Source: Scatosoma sp002474405 (GTDB lineage Bacteria; Bacillota; Clostridia; Christensenellales; Borkfalkiaceae). Taken from it: a stretch of DNA of 27,739 nucleotides. This document shows positions 1 to 7,826 of the stretch, in pieces. How positions within the stretch are numbered: position 1 is the stretch's first letter; the number at the start of each line of letters is the position of its first letter. The notes below the pieces were generated by a model, which did not search any database, had not been told where the DNA came from, and saw nothing but the letters and a program-made list of their open reading frames with translations. The translations under genes and the position numbers were made by a program. The stretch spans positions 1 to 27,739 of the forward strand of contig CALAFO010000070.1 of NCBI GenBank assembly GCA_937892545.1, given 5' to 3'.

Positions 1-1
1 C

Positions 2-241
2 ATCATCGGTTCGCAGAAACAGGGCGAAGAGTTTGTCAAAGACCGTCTTTCCGAGTACGAAGAGGACGAAAAAAAGGTTTGGGATACGAATATTTTCGGC
101 AGGTCTTTAAAAGACATCGTCGCCGAAGACATGGCGCGCAAACCTTACGCGATGCCCGTGGAAGTGCGTAAAAAAATGCGCCGAGCCGTGGGCAGAATCG
201 TCAACGAAGGCAAGGGCGGAATCATCTGCATCCTGCTGTAA
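2..241 (+). CDS. spoIVA: Stage IV sporulation protein A, C-terminal fragment
   Basis: This is an open frame running in from the left edge and ending at TAA 239-241, giving 79 residues of the C-terminus. SpoIVA is the ATPase that polymerises on the forespore surface and forms the base of the spore coat. The fragment has the family's typical tail: an opening IIGSQKQGEEFVKD segment, then a W..NIFGRSL..IV block, and an ending INEGKGG followed by IICILL. I recall this pattern closely from the Bacillus subtilis protein, including the hydrophobic last residues needed for anchoring. The ATPase domain lies outside the window. No clear terminator follows; only a weak A/T-rich hairpin lies before the next promoter at 304. 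The gene marks the host as an endospore former. Confidence 0.9.
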   Translation: MIGSQKQGEEFVKDRLSEYEEDEKKVWDTNIFGRSLKDIVAEDMARKPYAMPVEVRKKMRRAVGRIVNEGKGGIICILL

Positions 242-303
242 TCCGTCTTTTGCAAACGAAAATAAAAAGGCTATATATAGTCTGAAAAGTTTTCGTCAGA
301 ACG

Positions 304-332
304 TTGACATGTAATAAAAACTATGTTATACT
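304..332 (+). promoter_or_regulatory. Sigma-A promoter of the ABC exporter gene
   Basis: TTGACA at 304-309 and TATACT at 327-332 are separated by exactly 17 bases, close to the perfect housekeeping consensus. Transcription would start near 339, leaving an untranslated leader of about 150 bases before the ATG at 491. Confidence 0.85.
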
Positions 333-379
333 ACCCTTGCAAAAACGTTTTTTCATCCATTTCCGGCGCGGGATAAACC

Positions 380-431
380 GCCGCGAAAAACCGTCGAAAA
401 ACCGCTTCAAAAAACGGTTCGGCAACGCGGC
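380..431 (+). other. Stem-loop in the ABC exporter leader
   Basis: GCCGCG at 380-385 can pair with CGCGGC at 426-431, and inside it AACCG at 400-404 can pair with CGGTT at 415-419. The structure lies in the 150-base leader between promoter and start codon. It resembles no riboswitch class I know and has no U-tract, so its role is open. Confidence 0.4.
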
Positions 432-490
432 AAAAACACGGTACATAACGCGCGCACGCGAAAAATACAACAGGAAAAAACGGGAGAAGT

Positions 491-2368
491 ATGAATCGCT
501 TTGAAAACGGCTCCGTGCCGCGAAGCAAGCAGGAACGTACCGACGTCGTTCCGGATTACGATTATCTTTTCGCTGAAACCACAACTAAAAAAGGGAAGAA
601 AAAGAACGGATTTTTCGGCAAAATCGTTAAAATGAATTTTTGCCCGTTGCTTTTTTCTTCCCTTCTTTACATTTTCCAGACGGCGCCCGTGTGGCTGATG
701 CCGCTGGTTACGGCAGACGTCATCGACGCGGTTACGCGTGCGGTCGGCGGGGCGATTACGGCGCAGCAGGCGCTGAAAGCCGTCGGAATCGACGCGCTGA
801 TCATTACGATCGCCATTCTGCAGAACGAACCGGTAACGCTGCTGCGCACCGTTTTAACCAGTAAAATGCTGCGGCGCACGGGCGCGGGCATCAAAAGCAG
901 CGTGGTGCGGAAGCTGCAAAGCCTTTCCGTTACCTATGCGAAAGATATGGAAACGGGCAGAATCCAGTCGAAATTTTTAAAGGACACCGATGCGGTCGAC
1001 GGACTTTTTTCCTGCCTCGTCAACACCATTATACCCAATATCATCAGCGCGGTTATCGCAACCGTCATCGCGCTTTCCAAAAACGGCGTCGTGGCGTTGT
1101 TTTTCCTGTGCGTCGTGCCGTTCAACGTCGCTTTGTCGCGGCTGTTTTCCAAAAAAATCCGCAAGCGTTACCGCGAACTCCGCGAACATACCGAATCGAT
1201 GAGTTCCCGCCTTGCCACCATGCTCGAAATGCTCACCGTTACCAAGGCGCACGGGCTGGAACAAACGGAAATTTCGGCGGTGAATTCGTCCATTTCCGGC
1301 GTGGCGAACGCGGGGAAAAAGGTAGATTTAACCGGCGCCCGTTTCGGCTCGTGGGCATGGTGTCTCAACACGTTTTTGTCCGCCGCCTGCATGGTTTTCT
1401 GCGCCGTGCTTGCCATTCGCGGCAAAATTTCCGTGGGCGACATCGTGCTGTATCAAACGATGTTCGTATCGCTCAGCGGCTACGTTTCCACGCTCGTCAA
1501 CGTTCTTCCCACGCTCGGTTCCGGGTTCGACGCGCTTTCTTCCGTTTCCGAAATTATGAGCGTGAAAGACGTGGAAATGAACATCGGCAAACGTTCCGTT
1601 CCGTCGATTTCCGGCGACGTGGAATTTAAAAACGTCTATTATAAATATCCGGGCAGCGAAGAATACATCATCAAAAATTTATCGCTGAAAGTCAAAGCGG
1701 GGGAATGTATCGCCGTCGTCGGCGCTTCCGGTTCGGGAAAGTCCACGATCATGAATCTCATCATCGGCTTTTTAACGCCCGTTTCGGGCAGCGTGCTCAT
1801 CGACGGAAAACCGCTTTCCGAATGCAATCTTTCCGAATACCGTCATCATATCTCCGTGGTGCCGCAGAACAGCATTTTGTTTTCCGGCTCGATACGCGAT
1901 AATATCACTTACGGGCTTTCCCGCTACACCGAAGAGGAACTTTTCAAAGCGGTGGAACTCGCCGATCTCACCGAAGTCGTGAAAAACATGCCTTACGGCA
2001 TCGATTCCGATGTCGGCGAACACGGCGATAAACTTTCCGGCGGGCAGAAACAGCGCGTAACCATCGCCCGCGCGCTCATCCGCAATCCCGCGATTCTCAT
2101 TTTCGACGAAGCCACCAGCGCGCTCGACAATATTTCCGAGTATCACGTGCAGAAAGCGATTTCTTCCTGCATCGCGGGCAGAACCACGTTCATCGTGGCG
2201 CATCGCCTTTCCACCATCCGCGGGGCGGACAGAATCATCGTCATGGAAAACGGCGAATGCGTCGAAGAGGGCACGTACGAAGAACTGATGGCGAAAAAGG
2301 GCAAATTCTTCGAATTGAAAAATCTGAACGACGTCAACGCGAAAGCGGCGGAAGAAGCGCTGGCTTAG
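491..2368 (+). CDS. ABC exporter half-transporter (fused membrane and ATPase domains)
   Basis: This 625-residue protein has the type IV ABC exporter layout. A basic cytoplasmic N-terminus of about 45 residues is followed by a membrane domain (hydrophobic segments near residues 50-75, 98-118, 175-210, 285-310 and 320-350) and a nucleotide-binding domain from about residue 375. The ATPase motifs are intact: Walker A GASGSGKST near 412, signature LSGGQKQR near 515, Walker B ILIFDEATSALD near 535 and the switch histidine in IVAHRLSTI. It should work in the cytoplasmic membrane as a homodimer or with a partner encoded elsewhere. The substrate cannot be read from the sequence; lipids, peptides and drugs are all possible. 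The start has a GGGAG ribosome site just upstream. No partner half-transporter or substrate gene is adjacent. Confidence 0.9.
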   Translation: MNRFENGSVPRSKQERTDVVPDYDYLFAETTTKKGKKKNGFFGKIVKMNFCPLLFSSLLYIFQTAPVWLMPLVTADVIDAVTRAVGGAITAQQALKAVGIDALIITIAILQNEPVTLLRTVLTSKMLRRTGAGIKSSVVRKLQSLSVTYAKDMETGRIQSKFLKDTDAVDGLFSCLVNTIIPNIISAVIATVIALSKNGVVALFFLCVVPFNVALSRLFSKKIRKRYRELREHTESMSSRLATMLEMLTVTKAHGLEQTEISAVNSSISGVANAGKKVDLTGARFGSWAWCLNTFLSAACMVFCAVLAIRGKISVGDIVLYQTMFVSLSGYVSTLVNVLPTLGSGFDALSSVSEIMSVKDVEMNIGKRSVPSISGDVEFKNVYYKYPGSEEYIIKNLSLKVKAGECIAVVGASGSGKSTIMNLIIGFLTPVSGSVLIDGKPLSECNLSEYRHHISVVPQNSILFSGSIRDNITYGLSRYTEEELFKAVELADLTEVVKNMPYGIDSDVGEHGDKLSGGQKQRVTIARALIRNPAILIFDEATSALDNISEYHVQKAISSCIAGRTTFIVAHRLSTIRGADRIIVMENGECVEEGTYEELMAKKGKFFELKNLNDVNAKAAEEALA

Positions 2369-2406
2369 CAGAAAAATTTTTTCCGTCGGTTTTTTCTCCG
2401 TCCGCC

Positions 2407-2435
2407 GAATAATTCCGGGAAAAAGCGGCTATACT
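2407..2435 (+). promoter_or_regulatory. Possible forespore (sigma-F/G type) promoter
   Basis: GAATA at 2407-2411, then 15 bases, then GGCTATACT at 2427-2435 resembles the Bacillus forespore consensus (a GHATR-type -35, 15 bases, then GGNRANAHT). One -10 position deviates. There is no TTGACA-like -35 for the TATACT, so a sigma-A reading is weaker. It sits just before the 54-codon gene at 2468. This is pattern inference only. Confidence 0.4.
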
Positions 2436-2467
2436 TTTCCTGAAAAATATCCGGGGAGGCGCGCGGT

Positions 2468-2632
2468 ATGAGCAGACGTCCGAAACATAAAAACGGAAAA
2501 GTACGTAAGATGACGGAAGAGGAATACGAGGCGTACGTCATGTCTTTGAAAGAGCAGACTCCGCCGCTTGCGTATCGTAAGTACGCGAAAGAAGAAATCG
2601 AACCTTCGGGCGGGGAAAAGAAAGGGGTGTAA
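2468..2632 (+). CDS. Small highly charged hypothetical protein (54 aa)
   Basis: This short open frame starts with ATG at 2468, about 8 bases after a strong GGGGAGG ribosome site (2453-2459), and ends at TAA 2630-2632. The 54-residue product is rich in Lys, Arg and Glu. It begins MSRRPKHKNGKVRK, continues with an acidic helix-like stretch (MTEEEYEAYV) and ends in Gly-Gly-Glu-Lys-Lys-Gly-Val. It has no membrane segment or signal peptide and does not resemble the small acid-soluble spore proteins I know. The strong ribosome site, its own promoter-like sequence and the intact frame make it a likely real gene. The upstream element resembles forespore promoters, which would make it a sporulation gene, but that is inference. 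Function unknown. Confidence 0.65.
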   Translation: MSRRPKHKNGKVRKMTEEEYEAYVMSLKEQTPPLAYRKYAKEEIEPSGGEKKGV

Positions 2633-2700
2633 AAAGCTGTCAAAGAAGCGAAAAAAATCGAAAAAACGCTTAAAAAATTGAGATTTATTTGTTAAAATCC

Positions 2701-2730
2701 TTGACCTTCCCGCGCCTTTTGTGCTATAAT
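2701..2730 (+). promoter_or_regulatory. Sigma-A promoter with extended -10
   Basis: TTGACC at 2701-2706, an 18-base spacer and TATAAT at 2725-2730, with TG at 2722-2723 forming an extended -10. This should be a strong housekeeping promoter for the repeat-protein gene at 2805. Confidence 0.85.
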
Positions 2731-2744
2731 TAAATACGAACGGA

Positions 2745-2794
2745 GGGGAATTTTCCCCGAAATCGCAAAAAGCGGTTTCAAGAATAACTGAAAC
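2745..2794 (+). other. Two leader hairpins, the second abutting the ribosome site
   Basis: GGGGAA at 2745-2750 pairs with TTCCCC at 2753-2758 (tight loop). GTTTCA at 2775-2780 pairs with TGAAAC at 2789-2794 around an 8-base loop. The second stem ends directly before the ribosome site GAGGTG at 2795-2800, so it may affect translation or message stability. No known class is recognised. Confidence 0.45.
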
Positions 2795-2804
2795 GAGGTG
2801 TGTT

Positions 2805-5318
2805 ATGGCAGATTTGAACGCTCGGCAAGGGCAAAACGCAACGCGGAACTGGTCGGTGGCACAACGTAACGAAACGGCGTTGATGCTGGAGGATATGTAC
2901 AGGGGGATCGCCGGCGATCTGAAAGCCGTCAAGAAAGACATACTCACCGAAATGAAGTATTCTTCTTTGCAGAACGGCGTTATGTATCAGTCTTTCGAAC
3001 AAGGCAACAAAGATACATACGCGGAGCTGAAGAAGCAGCTTTCCGAAATCTGCGACCGCATGAACGCAAAGCTCGAAGAAACGGCGAAGAAATTGCAGGC
3101 TGCCGCCGCGAACTATCAGGCGAAAAGCGCCGTCGTTCCCGCGGCGGAAACGGTGCAGGCGGAACCGGCGGGCGAAAACGCGTCCGAAGCCGCCGATCGC
3201 GCCGTAATGGAAATCAAGTATCTCTATTCGCAGAATCAGAGCATTTACGAATCGCTCTCTTCCGCGCTGAACGAACTGAAAGAAAGCGCGGGCGCGTTCA
3301 ACGAAGAATTCGCCGCGAAAATAGAAGAAACGCTCGACGCGCTCGATGAAAAAATCGAAAATCTTCTCGCCAACGAAACCGACTACGATAAGGTTGCCGA
3401 AACGGTGAAAGAACGCGTTGCCGAAACACTGAATTTCGAAGAGCCGGATTACGATAAAATCGCGGAACTCGTCGCCGAAAAAACGGAAGCGCAGACGGCG
3501 GCGCACAGCAAAGAAATTCTGGATACGCTCGCAGCCGTTCCCGCGGCGGAAAACGTGGATTATAACCGCATCGTAGACGAAGTGAGCGATAAGGTACTCG
3601 AAAAAGTTACCGAGCTACTGGAAGAAAAATCCAACGAAGAAAAAGAAACGAAGGGTTCCGCGGAATACGATCGCATCGTATACGGCACGGCGGAAAAAGT
3701 AATCGAATCGCTGCCTCCCGTAGAACGCGTCGATTATACCCGCATCGCCGAAGCCAACGCGCTTACCGATGAAACGCTGGAAAAAATCGCGGAAGCCGTA
3801 GCGGCGAAAATTCAGATTCCCGAAGCGGAAACGCTCGATTACGATAAACTGGCGGAAACGCTTGCGGCGAAGATGCCCGTTCCCGAAGAAATCGATTACG
3901 ATAAGCTTGCCGATACGGTGCTTGCAAAACTTCCCGCACCGGAAGAAATCGACTACGAAAAACTTGCCGATGCGGTGGTTTCTAAGATGCCCGTTCCCGA
4001 AGCGATCGATTACGATAAACTTGCCGATACGGTGATCGCCAGACTTCCCGAAACGGAAACGCTCGATTATGAAAAAATCGCGGAAATCGCAAACAACGCG
4101 AACGAAACCGTCGATTACGACAGGATTTCCGAAATCGTCAATACGGCGAACGATCCCGTGGATTACGAAAAGATTACCGAAATCGCCAACAACGCGGCGG
4201 CAAACGTCGTCGTTCCCGAAGCGGAAGAACCCGATTACGACGCGATGGCGGACGCGGTGCTTGCAAAACTGCCGGAATCGAAAGAAATCGATTACGAGCG
4301 TCTTGCTTACGCTGCGGCGTCCAAAGTGGAAATTCCCGAAACGGAAGCCATCGATTACGAAAAAATCGCAAACGACGTGGCTGCGAAAATCGATATTCCC
4401 GCTCCCGAACAGCTGGATTACGAACGCCTTGCTTCTTCCGTTGCGGAAAGAATCCCCGCGCCGGAACCCGCTACGTACGAAGTGCTGGTGGACGACGAGG
4501 GCGTGAAGAGCATCGCCGATACCGTCGCCGCGGCTGTGGTGGCGAATATTCCCGAAGCCAAAGCTCCCGAAGTGGATACCGAAGCGCTGGCGGGCGAGAT
4601 TTCCGAAAAGATGGGCACGCCTTCCTACGAAACGATTCTCGATGACAGCGGCGCGCAGATGATTGCGGACGCGGTTGCGGAAAAACTTACCGCTTCCAAT
4701 TACGGAATCGCAACGCTGCCCCTGCTTACGGAAGAAAAACCCGTAGTGGTAGATGAAGTGGCTGTTACCGCGCCGGAGCCCGTCGAAGAAGTCGCGGAAG
4801 AGCCGAAAGAAGATCTCGTCATGCGCATCGACAGAAGCTTCACGGCAAAACTGAAGCAGAGCGACGACGAAGTGAAAGATCGTTACAGCATGATTAAAAA
4901 CGCGTTGCTTTCGTATAAGAAAATCAAATCTACCGTCAGCTGGAATGCGGACAGATTTAATTGCGGCAGAGCCACGATTGCGAAAATGAACATCCGCGGA
5001 AAAACGCTTTGCGTGTATTTCGCGCTCGATCCGAAAGATCCCGCGTTCAAACAGACGATTTACAACCAGAAAGATATGAGCGAGCAGAAAGCTTACGCGC
5101 AGACGCCGTTCATGATGAAAATCAAGAGCGACCTCGCCGCGAAACGCGCGGTGCGCCTTGTGGAAACGCTGGCGGAACAAAAGGGCGTGGCGAAGAAAAA
5201 GGATTTCGAAGAAGTCGATTATAAAAAGACGTATCGTTATGCCGGCGACAGACAGCTCGAACTGACGGGCTTGCTCAGAAAATCGATGGGCAAACGCGCG
5301 GTATTCGATTTCGATTGA
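2805..5318 (+). CDS. Large cytoplasmic Asp-Tyr repeat protein with conserved C-terminal domain
   Basis: An 837-residue acidic protein with no signal peptide or membrane segment. Residues 1-190 are mostly helical and coiled-coil-like (AELKKQLSEICDRM, KIEETLDALDEKIENLL). Residues 193-556 hold about 16 units that each begin with Asp-Tyr (or Glu-Tyr) then an acidic or basic residue, of the type DYDKLADTVLAKLPAPEEI. Four consecutive units of exactly 19 residues occur at 3837-4064; others are 16 to 37 long. A linker rich in Pro, Glu and Val follows, then a well-ordered basic C-terminal domain (about 669-837) starting near RIDRSFTAKLKQSDDEVK and containing RGKTLCVYFALDP. I recall that domain in uncharacterised clostridial proteins but know no function. 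It has its own strong promoter and is followed by a large hairpin, so it is probably monocistronic. A structural, scaffolding or polar-localisation role is only a guess. Confidence 0.85.
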   Translation: MADLNARQGQNATRNWSVAQRNETALMLEDMYRGIAGDLKAVKKDILTEMKYSSLQNGVMYQSFEQGNKDTYAELKKQLSEICDRMNAKLEETAKKLQAAAANYQAKSAVVPAAETVQAEPAGENASEAADRAVMEIKYLYSQNQSIYESLSSALNELKESAGAFNEEFAAKIEETLDALDEKIENLLANETDYDKVAETVKERVAETLNFEEPDYDKIAELVAEKTEAQTAAHSKEILDTLAAVPAAENVDYNRIVDEVSDKVLEKVTELLEEKSNEEKETKGSAEYDRIVYGTAEKVIESLPPVERVDYTRIAEANALTDETLEKIAEAVAAKIQIPEAETLDYDKLAETLAAKMPVPEEIDYDKLADTVLAKLPAPEEIDYEKLADAVVSKMPVPEAIDYDKLADTVIARLPETETLDYEKIAEIANNANETVDYDRISEIVNTANDPVDYEKITEIANNAAANVVVPEAEEPDYDAMADAVLAKLPESKEIDYERLAYAAASKVEIPETEAIDYEKIANDVAAKIDIPAPEQLDYERLASSVAERIPAPEPATYEVLVDDEGVKSIADTVAAAVVANIPEAKAPEVDTEALAGEISEKMGTPSYETILDDSGAQMIADAVAEKLTASNYGIATLPLLTEEKPVVVDEVAVTAPEPVEEVAEEPKEDLVMRIDRSFTAKLKQSDDEVKDRYSMIKNALLSYKKIKSTVSWNADRFNCGRATIAKMNIRGKTLCVYFALDPKDPAFKQTIYNQKDMSEQKAYAQTPFMMKIKSDLAAKRAVRLVETLAEQKGVAKKKDFEEVDYKKTYRYAGDRQLELTGLLRKSMGKRAVFDFD
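3381..4472 (+). repeat. Coding tandem repeats (Asp-Tyr units)
   Basis: About 16 degenerate in-frame repeats beginning with GAY-TAY codons. The most regular block is four 57-base units at 3837-4064, followed by two shorter 48-base units. Divergence between units shows they are old rather than recent copies, but the register is kept throughout. Confidence 0.85.
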
Positions 5319-5370
5319 TGTTGAATAACCGTCGGAAAAACTCCGGCGGACGAACCGAAAAGGAACAATG

Positions 5371-5408
5371 AGAGGGAGGGCTGAAAAAATTTTTTCGGCT
5401 CTCTTTCT
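5371..5408 (+). terminator. Long A/U-centred hairpin, probable terminator of the repeat-protein gene
   Basis: The 5' arm at 5371-5389 pairs almost continuously with 5390-5408, with an AAAAAA/TTTTTT centre, GC pairs flanking it and several G-U pairs. It comes 52 bases after the stop codon. Because the T-run is inside the stem rather than after it, this is not a textbook terminator. A smaller hairpin (CCGTCGG with CCGGCGG) lies at about 5329-5350. Confidence 0.5.
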
Positions 5409-5676
5409 ATAAAAAACGGGGGAAAAACAGCCGTTTTATGTAAAAAAGCGGCTTGAATCTGTTTAAAAACGGATGCTTTTTTGAGAAGAAACGGGGTTAA
5501 AACGCGTAAAAACAGGCAAAAATTTCAAAAAAATGCCTTAAAAACACGCAAAAAACAGCATAAAAACGCGTTAAAAACACATAAAACAAGCCTTTTTCAG
5601 GCATATAAAACCGAAAATAACGCGGTGGTCCGGTCCCGCAAGAACGTATCGGATAATTCAACTATTGCGAGGAATA
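5409..5676 (+). other. Gene-free A-rich leader upstream of RNase J, with phased A-tracts
   Basis: No convincing gene or sigma-A promoter is visible here. AGCCG at 5429-5433 can pair with CGGCT at 5449-5453. From 5499 to 5586 there are nine A-runs of 4-7 bases whose centres fall near 5500, 5510, 5520, 5530, 5542, 5552, 5564, 5575 and 5584, a mean spacing of 10.5 bases. A T-run at 5593-5597 and an A-run at 5607-5610 roughly continue the phase. Such phasing is the classic signature of intrinsically curved DNA. The open frame through it encodes only low-complexity Lys-rich sequence and is not credited. Confidence 0.6.
5667..5672 (+). promoter_or_regulatory. Ribosome-binding site deciding the RNase J start
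   Basis: GCGAGG lies 4 bases before ATG 5677. An upstream in-frame TTG at 5665 overlaps this site and has no comparable ribosome site of its own, so ATG 5677 is preferred. The spacing is on the short side. Confidence 0.55.
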
Positions 5677-7809
5677 ATGAAACAGGAAAATCAGAACAGA
5701 GTACAGGATTCACAGAACGGAAATACCGAAAGCGGCGCGCAGAAAGCTTTTCGCAGAACGGCGAAACGTCAGACGGGCGCCGCAAGAACGTCCGCGGCGA
5801 AAAATACGACGGAAGGCGGAACGGCGCAGAGGCGTACGGCGCGCAGCGGGGGACGCACCGCGAAAAAAGCGGGCGGTTCCGGCACGTCGATGAACGCTTC
5901 TTATCTGCCCGTGTACGATAATGCGAAACGGTCGCCGAAAACATTGAAAAATGCGCCGAAAGCCGAAGAATCGGCGTTGAATAACGTCGTGGCGAATGCC
6001 GCGCCGGTGCAGTCGAAAACGGGAAAGACGTTTATCGCCGACGCGCGTTACGTCCGCGAAAAGGCGAACGAACGGGCGATGGAGCGGGCGTACGAAAAAA
6101 TGTACGGAGCGCAGGGCGAAGCGGTTGCCGAAAAAACTTCGCGCGGGGGCAGAAACAAAAAGCCCGTGAAAATTATTTTTCTCGGCGGCGTAGGCGAAAT
6201 CGGCAAAAACATGACGGCGATCGAATACGGAAACGATATCATCGTGGTGGACGCGGGACTTACGTTTCCGAACAACGAGGACATGCCCGGCATCGATCTG
6301 GTGGTGCCCGATATTACCTATCTTGTACAGCACAAAGATAAGGTGCGCGCCGTATTTTTAACGCACGGGCACGAGGACCATATCGGCGGCGTGCCGTATC
6401 TGATGAAAGAACTGAATCCGGGCACGCCGATTTACGGTACGAAACTTACGTTGATGCTTACGGATAACAAGCTGCAGGAAAACCGTATTCAGAACGTGCC
6501 CGAACGCGTTGTGGAGCCGGGAGACGTGGTGAAAATGGGTTCGTTTGCCGTGGAAATCGTGAACGTAAACCATTCGATTTCCGGCGCGGTGGCGCTGGCG
6601 ATCCGCACGCCGTACGGGCTGATATATCACAGCGGCGATTTTAAAATAGACCTTACGCCCGTTTCCGGCAAGCCGATCGACCTGGACAGAATCGCGGCGC
6701 TGGGGCGCGAAGGCGTGCTGTTATACCTCGGAGAATCCACGAACATCGAACGTATGGGCTACACGATGAGCGAAACCGTGGTGGGAACCACGCTGGACCA
6801 TCTGTTTGCGGAAAACCGCGACAGACGGTTGATTGTGGCTACGTTCGCTTCCAACGTGCACAGATTGCAGCAGATTATCGACCGGGCGGTGCAATACGGC
6901 AGAAAAGTGGCGCTTTCCGGAAGAAGCATGCTGAAAGTGGTGGACGCCGCCGTGAAAATCGGCGAGCTGAAAATTCCCGAAGGGATTCTTGTTGACCTTG
7001 CGAAAAACAAGAACCTGTTCGACCGCGAAATCGTGATTTTGTCTACGGGTTCGCAGGGCGAACCGATGAGCGCTCTTACGAGAATGGCTTCGGGCGATTC
7101 CGATAAGGTTACGATAGGCGATAACGATACCGTGATTATTTCGGCTTCGCCGATTCCCGGCAACGAAAAGATGATTTACCGCGTGATCAACAACCTGTAC
7201 AGGCTGGGCGCGAACGTGGTGTACGAAAGCCTTGAAAAGATTCACGTTTCCGGGCACGCCTGTCAGGAAGAACATAAAATTCTGCATCAGCTGCTTTCGC
7301 CGAAATTCTTTATTCCCATTCACGGCGAATATCGCCACCTGAAAAAGCACGCGCTTCTGGCGCAAGAAATGGGTATGCCTGCGAAAAATATCTGCATTGC
7401 GGACATAGGAAACTGCTTCGAACTTACCGACCGTTCGTTGGTGCAGGGCGAGAACGTTACGGCGGGAACGCGCCTTATCGACGGCGAAGGTTTCGAAGAT
7501 TACGGTACCAGCGAAGTAATGAAAGACCGATTAAAGTTTGCGGCGGAAGGCGTTTTCTTCGTATCGCTGGCGGTAACGGGAAATTACGTTGTGGGCGAAC
7601 CCGTCATCGATTCGCACGGATTTATGTTCGGCGAACAGATGGATATGGCGGAAGCGTACGACGTGGTGAAAAAAGCGGCGGACGCCTACGATTACGAAAA
7701 CGGCACGAAAGAGGAACTTTCCGTGGCGGTGCGTAAAGCTTTGAAAAATTACGTGTTCAAAAAGACGAAACAATCGCCGTTTATCGTTGTTTCCGTGGTG
7801 GAAGTGTAA
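5677..7809 (+). CDS. rnj: Ribonuclease J with long basic N-terminal extension
   Basis: A 710-residue metallo-beta-lactamase/beta-CASP ribonuclease. RNase J acts as a 5'-to-3' exonuclease and endonuclease in RNA processing and decay in the cytoplasm. The catalytic core begins near residue 165 with KIIFLGGVGEIGKNM. The zinc motif HGHEDHIGG has His230, His232, Asp234 and His235. HSGDF follows, and the beta-CASP signatures (STGSQGEP, HVSGHA, PIHGEYRHL) and the C-terminal domain are present. Typical RNase J proteins are about 555 residues. The extra length is an N-terminal tail of roughly 160 residues rich in Arg, Lys, Ala, Gly and Thr, probably disordered. The gene heads a tight cluster: the methyltransferase starts 17 bases after its stop. 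Its leader is the A-tract region, so autoregulation through its own leader is conceivable but unproven. Confidence 0.93.
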   Translation: MKQENQNRVQDSQNGNTESGAQKAFRRTAKRQTGAARTSAAKNTTEGGTAQRRTARSGGRTAKKAGGSGTSMNASYLPVYDNAKRSPKTLKNAPKAEESALNNVVANAAPVQSKTGKTFIADARYVREKANERAMERAYEKMYGAQGEAVAEKTSRGGRNKKPVKIIFLGGVGEIGKNMTAIEYGNDIIVVDAGLTFPNNEDMPGIDLVVPDITYLVQHKDKVRAVFLTHGHEDHIGGVPYLMKELNPGTPIYGTKLTLMLTDNKLQENRIQNVPERVVEPGDVVKMGSFAVEIVNVNHSISGAVALAIRTPYGLIYHSGDFKIDLTPVSGKPIDLDRIAALGREGVLLYLGESTNIERMGYTMSETVVGTTLDHLFAENRDRRLIVATFASNVHRLQQIIDRAVQYGRKVALSGRSMLKVVDAAVKIGELKIPEGILVDLAKNKNLFDREIVILSTGSQGEPMSALTRMASGDSDKVTIGDNDTVIISASPIPGNEKMIYRVINNLYRLGANVVYESLEKIHVSGHACQEEHKILHQLLSPKFFIPIHGEYRHLKKHALLAQEMGMPAKNICIADIGNCFELTDRSLVQGENVTAGTRLIDGEGFEDYGTSEVMKDRLKFAAEGVFFVSLAVTGNYVVGEPVIDSHGFMFGEQMDMAEAYDVVKKAADAYDYENGTKEELSVAVRKALKNYVFKKTKQSPFIVVSVVEV

Positions 7810-7826
7810 TTTCCGGCGGTGAGAAG

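Noticed and set aside
392..400. Possible 0A box (CGTCGAAAA) in the ABC exporter leader
   Set aside because: It has one mismatch, is single, and lies downstream of the promoter within a run of similar A-rich sequence; chance is likely.
5481..5921. A 146-codon + strand frame crossing the A-rich leader into RNase J
   Set aside because: It encodes low-complexity Lys/Asn/Thr sequence dictated by the A-runs, lacks a ribosome site, and its second half is RNase J in another frame.
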